Shown here piece by piece: positions 10,944 through 21,146 of a DNA stretch of 30,038 nt. A program made the position numbers and the translations under genes. The notes beneath the pieces are model-generated. The model had not been told where the DNA came from, made no database searches, and was given only the letters and a program-made list of their open reading frames with translations. The DNA comes from Schoenoplectus triqueter. Its lineage: Eukaryota; Streptophyta; Magnoliopsida; Poales; Cyperaceae. The DNA is taken from contig CAXKVV010000193.1 of NCBI GenBank assembly GCA_964058805.1, positions 1-30,038 of the forward strand. The letters are read 5' to 3'. Position 1 is the stretch's first letter, and each line of letters opens with the position of its first letter.

Positions 10944-13659
10944 CGATATTTATATTCTATATGAGTGCTTTTGTATGGATTGCAAGTGATGAAAAACGGA
11001 GAAAACACAGACCCTAACCTAGTTCTCCCTCGTCTCGTCACCTTCGCCACTCAGTCACTCATGCACCTTTTTTTTCGAATTTTCCTTCACCGCACAGCTG
11101 CTCAGTCGCTCAACTGCTCATGCACATCATCTCGTCGCTCAGCGTAACTAAAAGCTGTCTAGACGAACTAGGATTCCATGTCAGGAGGAAAAGGAGAAGA
11201 TGAAATATAAAATTGGCTTTATCATGACCGTCTGATGGCCAGTTCGAGACAGATGGCCGTAGAGTACACAGCAAGTACCTAGAGATTTTTAATGTGTTTT
11301 ATTTTTATAAAGGCTTCTAGTTTCACTCGATTCTTTTGTTTAAATTTGGTTTTGTTCAATTCTTCATAGAAATTGATTTTACTGGTACATACTCTCAAAC
11401 TTCTGCTTTTTACTAGTAACGATTTGTTCTTGCTCTTTATTGGTTACAAATTTGCTCTTTATCGGTAATAATTTTTCATAGAAATTAGTTTTACTGATAC
11501 ATACTGTTAAACAATGATAATTAAATTTACTGGTACATACTGTTAAACAATTTTGATCGTTTTGATTGTTTAGAATCTTTAGATTGTTTAATTCAATGAA
11601 ACAATCAACACAATAGTTTTTTTTCATTTATCCCACAAAACTCTTAACGCAAAAAAATTATTAATCATTCTTTAAACAAAACGATTAACACAAAAAGGAA
11701 TTTTTCATGACTGTTCTGTACGTTAGACAGCCCTACATGCAACATTGCAACCGATCCAGCCATTTCAAATTTTGAATTGTTCAAGAATGCTCTCAAACAA
11801 AGACATAATGAAATTTTAGTACAAGAAAATCTTATATGTGAATTTACATCACTTGAATATTAAAATTCATAAATTATGAGATATCATACACTTTACAAAA
11901 TAAAAAAATACATAATAAGTTATAATTCTGATATATTACTTTTGTGAGATTAGAGGATGTCTCTGATCTCTACTCTCACAATATAACATTTGAAATTTGC
12001 GTTCTCTAACGCGTGATATGTTGCAACACAAAGTTAGTGTTGCTAGTTTCACATTAAGATTAAGTTTTATGTTTCATCCGGGACAATTATTGGATTGTAA
12101 TAGTTTATGAATTTGAATCCATTAACTAATTGGGTACTAAATAAAAAATTTATAATTTAATAACTGTCAAAATAATATTCTTTTACATATTAAAAATAAT
12201 TACAAAATAAAACTCAAAGTAATAAATAATTAAGTTGATGACAAAAATTTTTCACTATAGAACTTCATAATTTGAAATTTTTACATAATTATTTCATTAT
12301 GTACTCATTATGCATGATATTAAATATTTTTTTTAAAAAAATAATTAAATAATCTATGATGGCAAAAAAAAATTCAAAGAGAGACATATTATGAAAAATA
12401 TTATCTAAAAATATATTTTTTTAAATTCATAAGGACAGCCGGTCCCGACTCCCTCTAAATCTGCCCCTAACTTCATCTATCTTAAAGACCTATGTGAATG
12501 ATATTATCGATGGGACATACTGCATGCGTACCGCGCTCAGAGAATGAGTTTCCCAATATTGAGGAATGGTCAAGACAAATTTTTGGATGACTGTTTAATT
12601 TAGTTCGGAATGCTAACGGATTTCATACAGTTTGATAATTATAAATCATAAAAGTTAATAATTATAAATTAAATTAGCCTATCAGATTTTATGATAGTTC
12701 ATTTTTGCATATAATTTATAAAATATAAAATGAGCAAGTGAAATAGACGAAGTTACGAATTCATATATATGCATAAAATAAGAAGGAAAACGGGATGGAG
12801 ATGCATGAACAAGAGAAGCAAAAGAAAACGACACGTGCCAAGTGCCAACCATGACAAGGGTCCACCAATTGATAATTGTATATGATTGTAACAAACAGGA
12901 TCTGAGTACATACATAAATCTCCAGCTGGAACCATGAAGCTGCCTTGCACGTGACCGCTGCCACAACAAAAGTGCAAATCCATGCCTGGGACCCCTGCAC
13001 ATGTTTGAAACTTTGAATTGATCCTCGTTTCACAACCCCAAATTCTTGTTTCAACTTTCAACGCCGCTTCAGTGGTTGTCTACTCCACCATGTACACCTG
13101 TCCGGAATTAAATCCCAATTTTAATTTTAGGTCGAACGTGTTGTCATATAATTGATGGGGTTGGAAATAAGTGAGGATAGGTTCCGATGATGTTGAATAT
13201 TGAGTTCTCAATGAGTGTGGGTAGAAAAAATTAGGTCAGAGTTGTTATTTTTTTTTCAAGGATTTATATTGAATTGGTACGTTAAAATAGGAAAATCCGT
13301 CCAACCCACAATAAAAATAATTGCAGAACGGATCTGGGGCTTTTAATGTTGTTAGTGAGAAAATAAAAATTCACTCTGAGTAAATGTTTTTTCTCCACAT
13401 GTACAGTAATTTTAGCTTAATTTTGGTATTTATTTCTATTCTTTTGTGTACGTCGAACATGCCCTTAATGTTTAGGTTATCAATTAAAACAAAAAAATTC
13501 AGATATTCAGCTAAATATATTTTTAATTTCTTTTAGTAATTGTATAGTACTAAACATTTATTAAAAATATCAGAAATCTGTACAGGCCTAAATGATTCGA
13601 CATTTTTACCAGAAAATGGTCCAGTTTCGCAATTAGACCATGCACAAGAAGAATTATTT
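10944..13659. other. Intergenic DNA; short repeats, one GC-richer patch
   Basis: No gene is recognised. At 11361-11555 the phrase TTTACTGGTACATACT recurs three times with small changes. At 12810-13100 GC content rises, with words such as CACGTG, and several overlapping minus-strand frames stay open. None shows a recognisable domain, so this may be a conserved noncoding segment or a decayed gene rather than a coding region. Confidence 0.35.
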
Positions 13660-14100
13660 ACGGGTGTGTTTGGATGGTGAAAGGATTAGTGTAAGAATAG
13701 CACTGTTTGGATTAGTAGTTGAGAATAGTGTGAGGTTAGTGATATCTCGGGAAATATAAGAAGAGTGTTAATTTTTACTATTTTGGGTTAGTAAAATATT
13801 ATTTGGATAGAAATATAAGAACAATAGAGAGAATAGTTAAAATAATTAATTATTTTTTAGTATTTTATTTAATAATAATATTTATCTAATATTATTCCAT
13901 ACTAATATAAATGAAAAAATATTTGTTTAGTATTTTCATTATTCTCATGAACGCTAATCCGCTAACCCAACATTTTCTATGAATTAGTGAATTAACATTA
14001 TTCTGCTGTTATTCTCGATTTCAATTTTATGTTTGATTGATTACTAACTCGAGAACAATATTACTATTCCCAAAACATTAATATTCTACAAGTATATAAC
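13660..14100. mobile_element. Possible PIF/Harbinger-type MITE end, weak
   Basis: GGGTGTGTTTGGATGGTG at about 13663 resembles the GGGTGTGTTTGG-type terminal motif common in plant Tourist/Harbinger elements. It is followed by AT-rich, TTTGGATTAG-containing sequence. A clear matching inverted end was not found within 450 bp, so the element is either truncated or the match is by chance. Confidence 0.25.
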
Positions 14101-14410
14101 ACAACAAATGTGAGTGTAAGGAACTAATATGAGGCTGAAAGATTCGTACACGGTACATCTAACTAGTGTTTCTTGATGAGCAGTGTGGAGCAGCAAAGAG
14201 AATACGAGATCTGAACTTTCTTTGGAGAAAGCTCTAATTTAATCTGTTAAAGCTGACATTATACAAAGATCACTGTGGTACTTTTCTATTTTTTCATGCA
14301 TAAAAGGTTCTTTTGGTTAAAACGAATCTAACTCAGCGTTAAGCAATCTATAGTTAATTCATTAATTTAATGTTCGATGGCCATTATAAGTTAACGTGAT
14401 TTTAAGAATC

Positions 14411-14548
14411 ATTCTTTTGTTTGGTGAAGTACTCTTTAAATAAAATAACTCAAATTTTTATAGACATTTAAAATCGAGTTAATTATTTTATTATCTGAAA
14501 ATAAGTTAATGTGATTTTTAGAATTAAAGGGGCCAAACAAAAGTTAAT
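14411..14548. mobile_element. Small inverted-repeat element, candidate
   Basis: TTTTGTTTGG near 14416 and CCAAACAAAA near 14532 are inverted, and inside them AAATAAAATAACTC pairs with GAGTTAATTATTTTATT. The segment is noncoding and about 140 bp. A related phrase, ATAAGTTAAYGTGATTTT, occurs both before and inside it. It may be a tiny hAT-like MITE; no target duplication was established. Confidence 0.35.
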
Positions 14549-15341
14549 TGAAAAAAAGTTTTCATTCAATAGAGCATGCTAGAATGATAAAATGTTTTAT
14601 GTTTAAACAACAAAATGTGATTTCTTTTTCCTTGTTGAGTCACAAGCACACGGCTTTAAATTTCAGTGTTCGTATTGAATAAGTGTACTTTGACATCTAA
14701 TATCATGCGCAAAAGATATGGAACAAGAGTCAACAGGAATCATACGTCTTGATTAAAATATAAAGAAAATAATAATTATTGTTAGCATGCAAATCTTATT
14801 TTGTGTAAAAATAGAATTTGTGCTGTTGTGATATGATTCTTGTATTAAATTTAAAATTATATGAAATTTACACATAATACATAAAGTCATAACAATTAAA
14901 AATGTGAAGTGAGTTTAATAGGGAGCTGGTAGGAAGAAATTGCTCTCCAGCATAATGACAAATAAAATTGTTCGGTAAAGATCGAAATTTCATGGCTCGG
15001 ATATATTTTGGTAATAATTTATTTTATATTATTTAATAAAAGATATATTGAAATGCTAAAAATTTTAAAAACCATATAAAAGAATATAGAAATATTTTAA
15101 AATTTATAATATATGTTCTTCGTGAATTATTATTTCCATATAAATGGATTGTGTTGTTTACCCTTGAAAAATTTCAAGGATGAATAGATGAATAAATGAA
15201 ATAAATTGATGATAAATCATAAGAAAGGGGAAGAAGAGAGGGAGCAGTAGAAAGGTGGCCCACTGATCAGGAAAGGTCGCTGCATAATCCCGGAACAAAT
15301 CCATTAGTCCCACAACGGAATGCTAGGCATGAAGTGAAGAG

Positions 15342-15349
15342 TATAAATA
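15342..15349 (+). promoter_or_regulatory. TATA box 1 (TATAAATA)
   Basis: TATAAATACCCC is a good plant core promoter sequence. A 17-bp hairpin begins 25 bp downstream, about where transcription would start. Confidence 0.6.
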
Positions 15350-15373
15350 CCCCGCTATTCTCTATCCACTCAG

Positions 15374-15430
15374 CATGAGTGACACCCAAGAAGATCGAGG
15401 GAGAGAGGAGACCTCTTGGGTGTCACCATG
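15374..15430 (+). promoter_or_regulatory. Long hairpin just after TATA box 1
   Basis: GTGACACCCAAGA (15379-15391) pairs exactly with TCTTGGGTGTCAC (15414-15426). After a bulged A, CATG on each side adds four more pairs. The loop is GA-rich. The arms differ from those of the downstream paralogous hairpin, yet each stem is self-complementary. Confidence 0.8.
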
Positions 15431-15451
15431 TGATTATATCTTTTCTGACAA

Positions 15452-15462
15452 GTGGGACCCAC
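15452..15462. promoter_or_regulatory. TCP-type palindrome GTGGGACCCAC
   Basis: This matches the binding consensus of plant TCP transcription factors (class I GGNCCCAC, class II GTGGNCCC). Six similar sites follow at 15698, 15785, 16646, 16678, 17032 and 17173. Confidence 0.5.
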
Positions 15463-15587
15463 ATGGCATTCCCTTATGAGCAGCTCCAATGACATGGACC
15501 TAGCCTATTTTGTTAAGAAAGCTAACCAACCCGGAACAGAGGTTAAGCATTAATCCCACAATGAAATAATAGGGTGAATGACGAGGA

Positions 15588-15595
15588 TATAAATA
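15588..15595 (+). promoter_or_regulatory. TATA box 2 (TATAAATA)
   Basis: Identical core TATAAATACCCC in the second repeat copy. A 20-bp hairpin starts 28 bp downstream. Confidence 0.6.
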
Positions 15596-15622
15596 CCCCA
15601 CCACCTCCTACTCATTCGAGGT

Positions 15623-15673
15623 GGCTGACCCTCGGGAGATTTAGGAGAGAGAAAATCTCTTGATGGGTCAGCC
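15623..15673 (+). promoter_or_regulatory. Long hairpin just after TATA box 2
   Basis: GGCTGACCC (15623-15631) pairs with GGGTCAGCC (15665-15673). The next eleven positions (15632-15642) pair with 15653-15663, allowing two G-T pairs and one bulged T at 15664. This gives 20 bp around a 10-nt GA-rich loop. Its arms differ from hairpin 1 (GTGACACCC/GGGTGTCAC) in a matched way. Confidence 0.8.
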
Positions 15674-15697
15674 ATTTGATTACATTTTATCTGACAA

Positions 15698-15708
15698 GTG
15701 GGACCCAC
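15698..15708. promoter_or_regulatory. TCP-type palindrome GTGGGACCCAC
   Basis: Exact palindrome in the second repeat copy. Confidence 0.5.
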
Positions 15709-15971
15709 CTGGCAGTCCCTTGTAGATGAATCTAACAACATAGCCTATCTGATGAGTCACCCATGTGACCATTTTCACTGACAGGTGGACCCCACACCTC
15801 AGTGGCCTATTGAAGGAGTCAGAATTGAACCCTAAAAATCTGCCTTTGGAGCTAACCCTAGAAAGGAGCTAAAGCAGTATAATCCCTATGCTACATGAAA
15901 TGATGTCAATGCCAAGCTAGCATTTTGATGCAACTAGTCATGAGAAATTCTAAATGTGATTTTGCTTTCAA

Positions 15972-16063
15972 GGCTGACCTGGTGCCAAAGCTGCGAGCAA
16001 CCACCTAACCATGCTTTGATTTGTGTCAATTACTGATAAGTAGTCAGTTATTTGACCAAGTCA
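15972..16063 (+). repeat. 127-bp-offset direct repeat, copy A
   Basis: It contains GGTGCCAAAGCTGCGAGC and ACTGATAAGTAGTCAGT. The first hairpin stem is reduced to GGTG/CACC. The second, ACTGA/TCAGT around loop TAAGTAG, is intact. Confidence 0.85.
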
Positions 16064-16098
16064 CCCTCATGTTAAGGGATTGAAAGTCAATTTCACAA

Positions 16099-16189
16099 GA
16101 CTGATCAGGTGCCAAAGCTGGGAGCAACCACCTGATCAAGTCTAGATTTGTATTAATTGCTGATAAGTAGTCAGCATTTGATCAAATCA
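16099..16189 (+). repeat. 127-bp-offset direct repeat, copy B
   Basis: It contains a 10-bp stem TGATCAGGTG/CACCTGATCA (16102-16111 with 16129-16138) around the loop CCAAAGCTGGGAGCAAC. A second hairpin, GCTGA/TCAGC, closes around the same TAAGTAG loop as in copy A. Confidence 0.85.
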
Positions 16190-16608
16190 AGCCCTAATGA
16201 ATATCAATATAAGTCTAATTGGTATTTAGTTAGGGTGGTTTCTGCAAGAGAGAGATAATTGGCAGAGACACAGAGCTATAATTGAGATCAGGGATTAATT
16301 CAGAAGGAATAACAGGGTTTATTGGATAAAAGAATTTTTAATTCAGAGAGGCAAGGGTAAAAATGGAATTAAAAATTACAGGGATGATCATCATGAATTT
16401 AGGGATTTTTGGTGAAATTTTCATGATTTTTGGATAAGTGGAGCTATTAAAATAAATTCAGGGAAAATAAAGGCAGAATAAATGAATTAATCAAAGGCTG
16501 AGATTTGATCAGAGCAGTTCTGGGTGCAAGTTGGGGATAACAGCAGCTCTGGGTACAAACTGGGTACAAGAAACACAAGAGGCATAAAATAATCGAAGAG
16601 AGAGGGTG

Positions 16609-16903
16609 TGCCACGTGGCAGCCTCTCATTGGGCCATGTCAGCAAGTGGGCCCCACCCTGGTATGAGTCACTGACAGGTGGGCCCCACCTCAGTGCCACG
16701 TGGCAGACAGCCAATGGGCCACCTCATCACCCTAATGCCACATGGCACCATACCAGTGGTCCACTACACTCCCTCTGTGCCACACGGCACAATCAGAGGA
16801 GGCCACCTCATTCAGCCTATGCCACATGGCATAATACCACAGGGCCATCTCACTCTGTTAATGCCACATGGCATGATCCTACAAGGCCACCTCAGCAGTT
16901 GTT
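16609..16903. repeat. 42-bp tandem repeat with palindromic TGCCACRTGGCA core
   Basis: Core words start at 16609, 16694, 16736, 16778, 16820 and 16862. The last five are exactly 42 bp apart; the first gap of 85 bp fits two diverged units. Each unit carries TGCC-NNNN-GGCA, often TGCCACGTGGCA (a G-box-like palindrome) or TGCCACATGGCA, followed by a GGGCCACCTCA-type word. Because 42 is a multiple of three, the short reading frames across it look repetitive but are not evidence for a protein. Confidence 0.9.
16646..16688. promoter_or_regulatory. Pair of TCP-type palindromes GTGGGCCCCAC
   Basis: GTGGGCCCCAC occurs at 16646-16656 and again at 16678-16688, 32 bp apart, within the first diverged unit of the 42-bp array. 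Confidence 0.5.
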
Positions 16904-17172
16904 AAGCAAGTCATTAATGCTAAAGGGGAGTGATTAATCTAGCAGCCAATCAGAACATGCCAACTCAGCCTAATTAGCCCTAATACGTGTACTAATCAAT
17001 TGCTATAAGCCTAGACTCTGTAATCTTACAGGTGGGACCCTATTGTCAGGATTATGAGTCAGAGGCGCATAAGCTGTCATGTGAACCAAACTCATTCAGA
17101 TAAAGCCACAATTCAAATAAAAAGGAAAGAAAGGAGGTATGCACCTGGCCCTTGCGCATTATCTCTATGACT

Positions 17173-17183
17173 GTGGGCCCCAC
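17173..17183. promoter_or_regulatory. TCP-type palindrome GTGGGCCCCAC
   Basis: The last of seven such sites in about 1.7 kb. The preceding one at 17032 is only a half match (GTGGGACCC). Confidence 0.45.
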
Positions 17184-17430
17184 TTTGTTGCGGCTCACAT
17201 GCGCCGAGACCGGCCCCCCCGGAGGCGCTTTCTTCTTCCCTTCCTCCTCTTCTTCTTTTTCTTCCGCGCGACTGGCCGAGAGGCGCCATGGTTGAGTGGG
17301 TTAGAGATAGCGGAATCCTTCAAATTCATTCGATAGGAAGGTGCATATCATTGATTAGAACATGTATCAAGCATGAATTTTAAGGAATATGAAAAGAATA
17401 AAGAGAATTGCGCTGAGGCAGTCAATGAGA

Positions 17431-17640
17431 TCAAAATTGGGATTGACCTTTGCAAGCTTGTAAAAGTGAAATTAATTGAACAAGCAGCTTTCTTTCACTA
17501 AGGCGATGCTCTCTGGATGCAAAGATAGTACCCTTTGAAGCCTTGCAATAGCATTCCACTAGATCACCAATCGGGTAAAAGGCAGCAAGCTCAAATTCAA
17601 TAGTAGGGAGTAGAGACAATGCAAAGAACAAGGTGGATCA
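17431..17640 (-). pseudogene. Antisense coding-like fragment, possibly captured host exon
   Basis: The minus strand reads a 66-residue frame with protein-like composition (for example IEFELAAFYPIGDLVECY, then a Lys/Arg-rich amphipathic stretch), unlike the low-complexity frames nearby. An AAAG|GTCAAT junction that resembles a splice donor follows LLQACKG. The family is not recognised. It could be an exon fragment transduced into the retroelement, or chance. It has no signal sequence or domain that I can name. Confidence 0.25.
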
Positions 17641-18068
17641 ATTACTGAGTCTAATAGGAGGCTAAGAGAGCTTGCAATTGGATGAATTGATGAGTAAGGT
17701 AATGGCAATGGTAATTGAGTAAAAATCGGGCTCAAATGGAGAAATGGAGATCTCTCACTATACAGAAGCTTTTATAGTGTTTCAGAGAGCTCTCTGGTGA
17801 TTGCCAAGAGTGGAGAAGGTTCTAGAACAGTCCAGAAGTGAGTGATGGTTAGTTAATATGGAGAGTGGCAAAAGAGTGAATAAAAGACCTTTGTAACTAA
17901 CTCAAACGGCTTAACCACTGACAGCCAACTCAATTGAGCAATTAGAAAGCACAAATACATCCTAACCATTGATCTAAACTGAACCAAGGGTGGAGATTGA
18001 ATCCAAGCCGTGATCCAAGTGCTAATCACCCAACCAATCACCATTTAGCAAATTACACACTTCTAGCC

Positions 18069-18076
18069 TATATAAA
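18069..18076 (+). promoter_or_regulatory. TATA box 3 (TATATAAA)
   Basis: CCTATATAAACTGAA is a strong plant-type TATA box, preceded by promoter-like sequence with CCAACCAATCACC at about 18028. If this is the LTR promoter, the start would be near 18100, giving a leader of about 4.3 kb before gag. Confidence 0.5.
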
Positions 18077-18603
18077 CTGAATTGGAGAACACAGAAAGGG
18101 TCTCTTGGAGAAGCTAGAATATCTTGACAGTTGAGAGAGAAAGCCAATTGATAGCCAGCAAAGAAGAATCAAGAAAGAACAAGAAAGCAATTGGATTAAT
18201 TGATAGTAGACTTAGTCTCTCAATTCAATTCATTCTGCAGCTTCTAGGAGATCCAGTCATCATCTACAAAGCTTGATTAGGTACTGCCATGAAATCCAAA
18301 GTGTATTTGAGAATGATTTTGTAGAATTGTATAATAAGCTTGATTCTTGCATTGAACCGCATAATAATCCTCTATTTTTCATTTGATTCAAATGCTATAA
18401 CATTGATTCTTATGCTTTCCTTGCATTTCTGCTTTTCAATTTCTATTTTCTTAATTGAATTTCATGAATTACCAGCATTATCTTCAAATAAGCCATGAAT
18501 TTCAGATAAACAAAAATTTGAGCTTTTCCGGTTTAGAGTTTCATGTAATTGTGTTGATCTTCTTCTACATTTCTCATCGTGTCATCTAATTGAATTGGTA
18601 GTA

Positions 18604-18692
18604 GAGTTATATAACTCTCCCATTTCACTGATCCGAGTCGACAATCTGTCTAATCTTGAATCGATAGAAGGATAACTTAATCCTCTCGATTC
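18604..18692. repeat. 14-bp palindrome and a 13-bp hairpin
   Basis: GAGTTATATAACTC at 18604-18617 is a perfect palindrome. At 18658-18692, GAATCG, AG and AGGAT pair with ATCCT, CT and CGATTC around loop AACTTA, giving 13 pairs with three bulged bases on the left arm. Confidence 0.7.
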
Positions 18693-18793
18693 CATAGCTT
18701 AGATGATAATTTGGAAACATACGATTCATCCAAGATACAAGGAAGCACCATAATTGAAGGTTAATTGGCGTATAACGATTGAAACAAACATGG

Positions 18794-18982
18794 CCGGTAC
18801 TGTGCCGGGTGACATCGAGACCAATTGGGATATACACGACAAATTCAGAAAAAATTGAACTTGCAATCATGATTAGAATGCATAGACGATCAATAATGGA
18901 AGGTTAATTGCAAGAATCATTGATTAATTAGGTTGAATTACCGATTAGAAACTCAATTGGTATCAAACCGGGACTGTACCGG
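18794..18982. repeat. Two CCGG hairpins with shared ACTGT loop
   Basis: CCGG-T-ACTGT-G-CCGG at 18794-18808 and CCGG-G-ACTGT-A-CCGG at 18968-18982. Each lies in one of two loosely repeated units that also share GGAAGGTTAATTG-type and CAATTGG-type words. Confidence 0.6.
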
Positions 18983-19479
18983 AAAATGGTACCCTTGTAC
19001 ACGATGAAGCACCGCATTGATCTTCGATCAGGTGTGGCAGAAAGTTTCTTGGCAACAAGACGACACTACTGGGTTCATCTGATCGGAAGGACAAGGCTCC
19101 GGTCGCCGGCAACAACCTCTAGCGCGAATCTCGGCAAGGTGGTCAACAGAACAGTCAAAGAAACGGGTGCGCACGAATATTAGCGCATAGACACGAGTAT
19201 TGATGCGAATGCAAATCTTGGAATAAATCGGACGCTTGGGATAAGATGATATTTTTAAATAAAGATCTAGAATGGATCTGGGCCTTACATCTCATACGGT
19301 TTAATCTTGAGGTGAATCCAGCGGCCCAAATAAGAACGAAGTTAAATGAAAGATGAGCGCCAATCTTGGAGCAGATCCAACGGCCCAGATTAGGCTCAGT
19401 AATTAAATAATAACAGAATAGTAATAGTAAAGAATAAATAAATGATTTGAAAATGTTCTTGAACTCCAAATTGACTCAA

Positions 19480-20700
19480 ATTTGTTTCTAAAATTTTCTT
19501 ATTTTTCATACTATTTTTCTATGCAATAATATTCTAGTTTTAAAAATATAATCATGATAAAACAATTTAAAAGCAAAAAACATTACCTATATTGATATGT
19601 TTGACCTAATTTTGACTTGTCATTTTAAATACTATAAAAATTCCAAAAATACAAATAAAAATCATAAATAATAATTAGATATATTTTAGTGATTTTTCAA
19701 GTGATTTTTCCATGAAATAATAATGATGATAATAATATACTATAATAAATAATGAGATTAGCTATATTCTTTGATAAATAAAAATATATGAATAATAATA
19801 GATATTATATTGATATTTTCTTGATATCTTTCTGTAAGAAAAGAATAATGAAAATAAATAACACAAAATATACAAAAATATACTACTATGGTAATAAATA
19901 GTAAAATACATTTTCTTTTATAATAAAGAATGATAATATAGTTTTATAATATGAATTGTATTTCTTTTGTTATTTCTATACAAATATATAATAAAAATAC
20001 TTTTGATGAATAAAATGAAATAAAAATAATAGTTGTAATAAAAGTATAATAAATTTCATCTCTTATGACTATTTTCAACTAATAATAAAAATCTTATACT
20101 TTTCTATAGATAATAAATAGAAATAATAAAAATAGATATAATAAATAGTATAATAAATAAGATAGAATATTTGTAATGATTTCTTTTAGCTATTATAGAT
20201 ATAAAGAAAAAAAATATAATAATAATAATAATAAAAAAAAATAAAAAAAATAATAATAATAAAAATATAATAATAATAAAAATAGTATAGCTAATCATCT
20301 TTTAATTTTGTAAATAATTATTACATAATGAATAGTATTACAACATAATAGAATATAATAACAAAATTCTATTACTTTAGCTATTATAAGCATTTTGAAA
20401 ATATAAATAAAAAACATAGCCATCTTATTTTCTATTATTTTTTGTAAGTGATTTTCTACAAAATAAATAGAGTTTAGAAATAATAAAAATAAAAATTCTA
20501 CTATTTTGGCCATTATAAAAATCCCAAAAATATTAATAGCTACCCATTTTCCTATTATTCTTGTAAATAATTTTCTACATAGAGTTTAAGGAATAAAAAT
20601 AATAATAATAAAAATAATAATAGTAATAATAATAATAATAATGATAATAAATGTATCTTCATAATAAAAATAATAATGAAAGATATTATATAATAGACTT
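19480..20700. repeat. 1.2-kb A/T low-complexity tract
   Basis: Almost entirely A and T, with AAT/ATAATA microsatellite stretches, especially 20217-20280 and 20598-20650. Short phrases such as CTATTTTGGCCATTATAA recur (near 20350-20520). No gene is present; long Phe/Ile runs in reading frames are artefacts. The tract separates two GC-richer, structured parts of the LTR. Confidence 0.85.
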
Positions 20701-20726
20701 TGTGCATTTTAGAAATGAATAAGTAT

Positions 20727-21146
20727 GCTCACATAAGGAGTGTAGAGCCACATATAAATATTTGCACACATGATATGACATTTAGAATGGTACGTCGAGA
20801 CAGGAACATCTTGACATGAGATGAATAAAGCTTTGATAGCAGCATGAAGAAATACGTCGAGACAAGAACATCTTGACACTTGATGAAGAATAATAAGATA
20901 CGTCGAGACAGGAACATCTTGACGTGAGATGAATAAAGCTTTGATAGCAGCATGAAGAAATATGTCGAGACAAGAACATCTTGACACTTGATGAAGAATA
21001 ACCAGAGCTGCGATATTAACATGGAGATGTGCGTCGACTCTGAAGAAGAAGAACATTATGATGTCCTAGATAGGTGACATCTTAATGACTCGCTGCCATG
21101 AGCAAGTAACTCATGATTGAATACGCTCACACAAGGGGTGTAGGGC
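20727..21146 (+). repeat. Hairpin family with 3-side bulged A (two copies)
   Basis: At 20727-20748 GCTCACA pairs with TGT-a-GAGC around loop TAAGGAG. At 21125-21146 GCTCACA pairs with TGT-a-GGGC around CAAGGGG, with one T-G pair. Both copies keep the same single bulged A. Confidence 0.65.
20791..21000 (+). repeat. 108-bp compound tandem repeat
   Basis: The phrase TAYGTCGAGACARGAACATC starts at 20791, 20853, 20899 and 20961. Alternate copies are exactly 108 bp apart (62 + 46), and the intervening text (GATGAATAAAGCTTTGATAG) repeats at the same period. Confidence 0.9.

Larger units (their letters stand above)
15285..15475 (+). repeat. Promoter-like direct repeat, copy 1
   Basis: It contains CCCGGAAC, GTCCCACAA, TATAAATACCCC, a long hairpin and TCTGACAAGTGGGACCCAC in that order. 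The same order recurs about 246 bp downstream. Confidence 0.8.
15526..15721 (+). repeat. Promoter-like direct repeat, copy 2
   Basis: The order of elements is the same as in copy 1: CCCGGAAC, ATCCCACAA, TATAAATACCCC, hairpin, TCTGACAAGTGGGACCCAC. The TATA boxes and the TCP-type sites are both offset by 246 bp. A third, degenerate fragment (GTCACCCATGTGACC, then a GTGGACCCCAC site) follows at 15757-15800. Confidence 0.8.

Noticed and set aside
10965..11147. 60-codon plus-strand frame with Ser/His-rich sequence
   Set aside because: Short, no recognisable motif, and embedded in AT-rich repeat-like DNA.
11150..11740. Possible inverted ends GCTGTCTAGACGAAC and its loose complement
   Set aside because: Only about ten bases match and no target duplication was found, so an element is not supported.
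12983..13003. TGCCTGGGACCCCTGCACATG-region resemblance to miR160
   Set aside because: Several mismatches, and no complementary arm within a few hundred bases to make a precursor hairpin.
12682..13061. Three overlapping minus-strand frames in a GC-richer patch
   Set aside because: No domain, no consistent frame and no homologue that I recognise. Kept only as a note in the intergenic entry.
16608..16937. Repetitive His/Pro/Gly-rich reading frames
   Set aside because: They arise because the 42-bp DNA repeat keeps a reading frame; there is no other sign of coding.
20104..20298. Phe/Ile-rich minus-strand frame resembling a membrane protein
   Set aside because: It is a translation of AAT/TTA microsatellite DNA.
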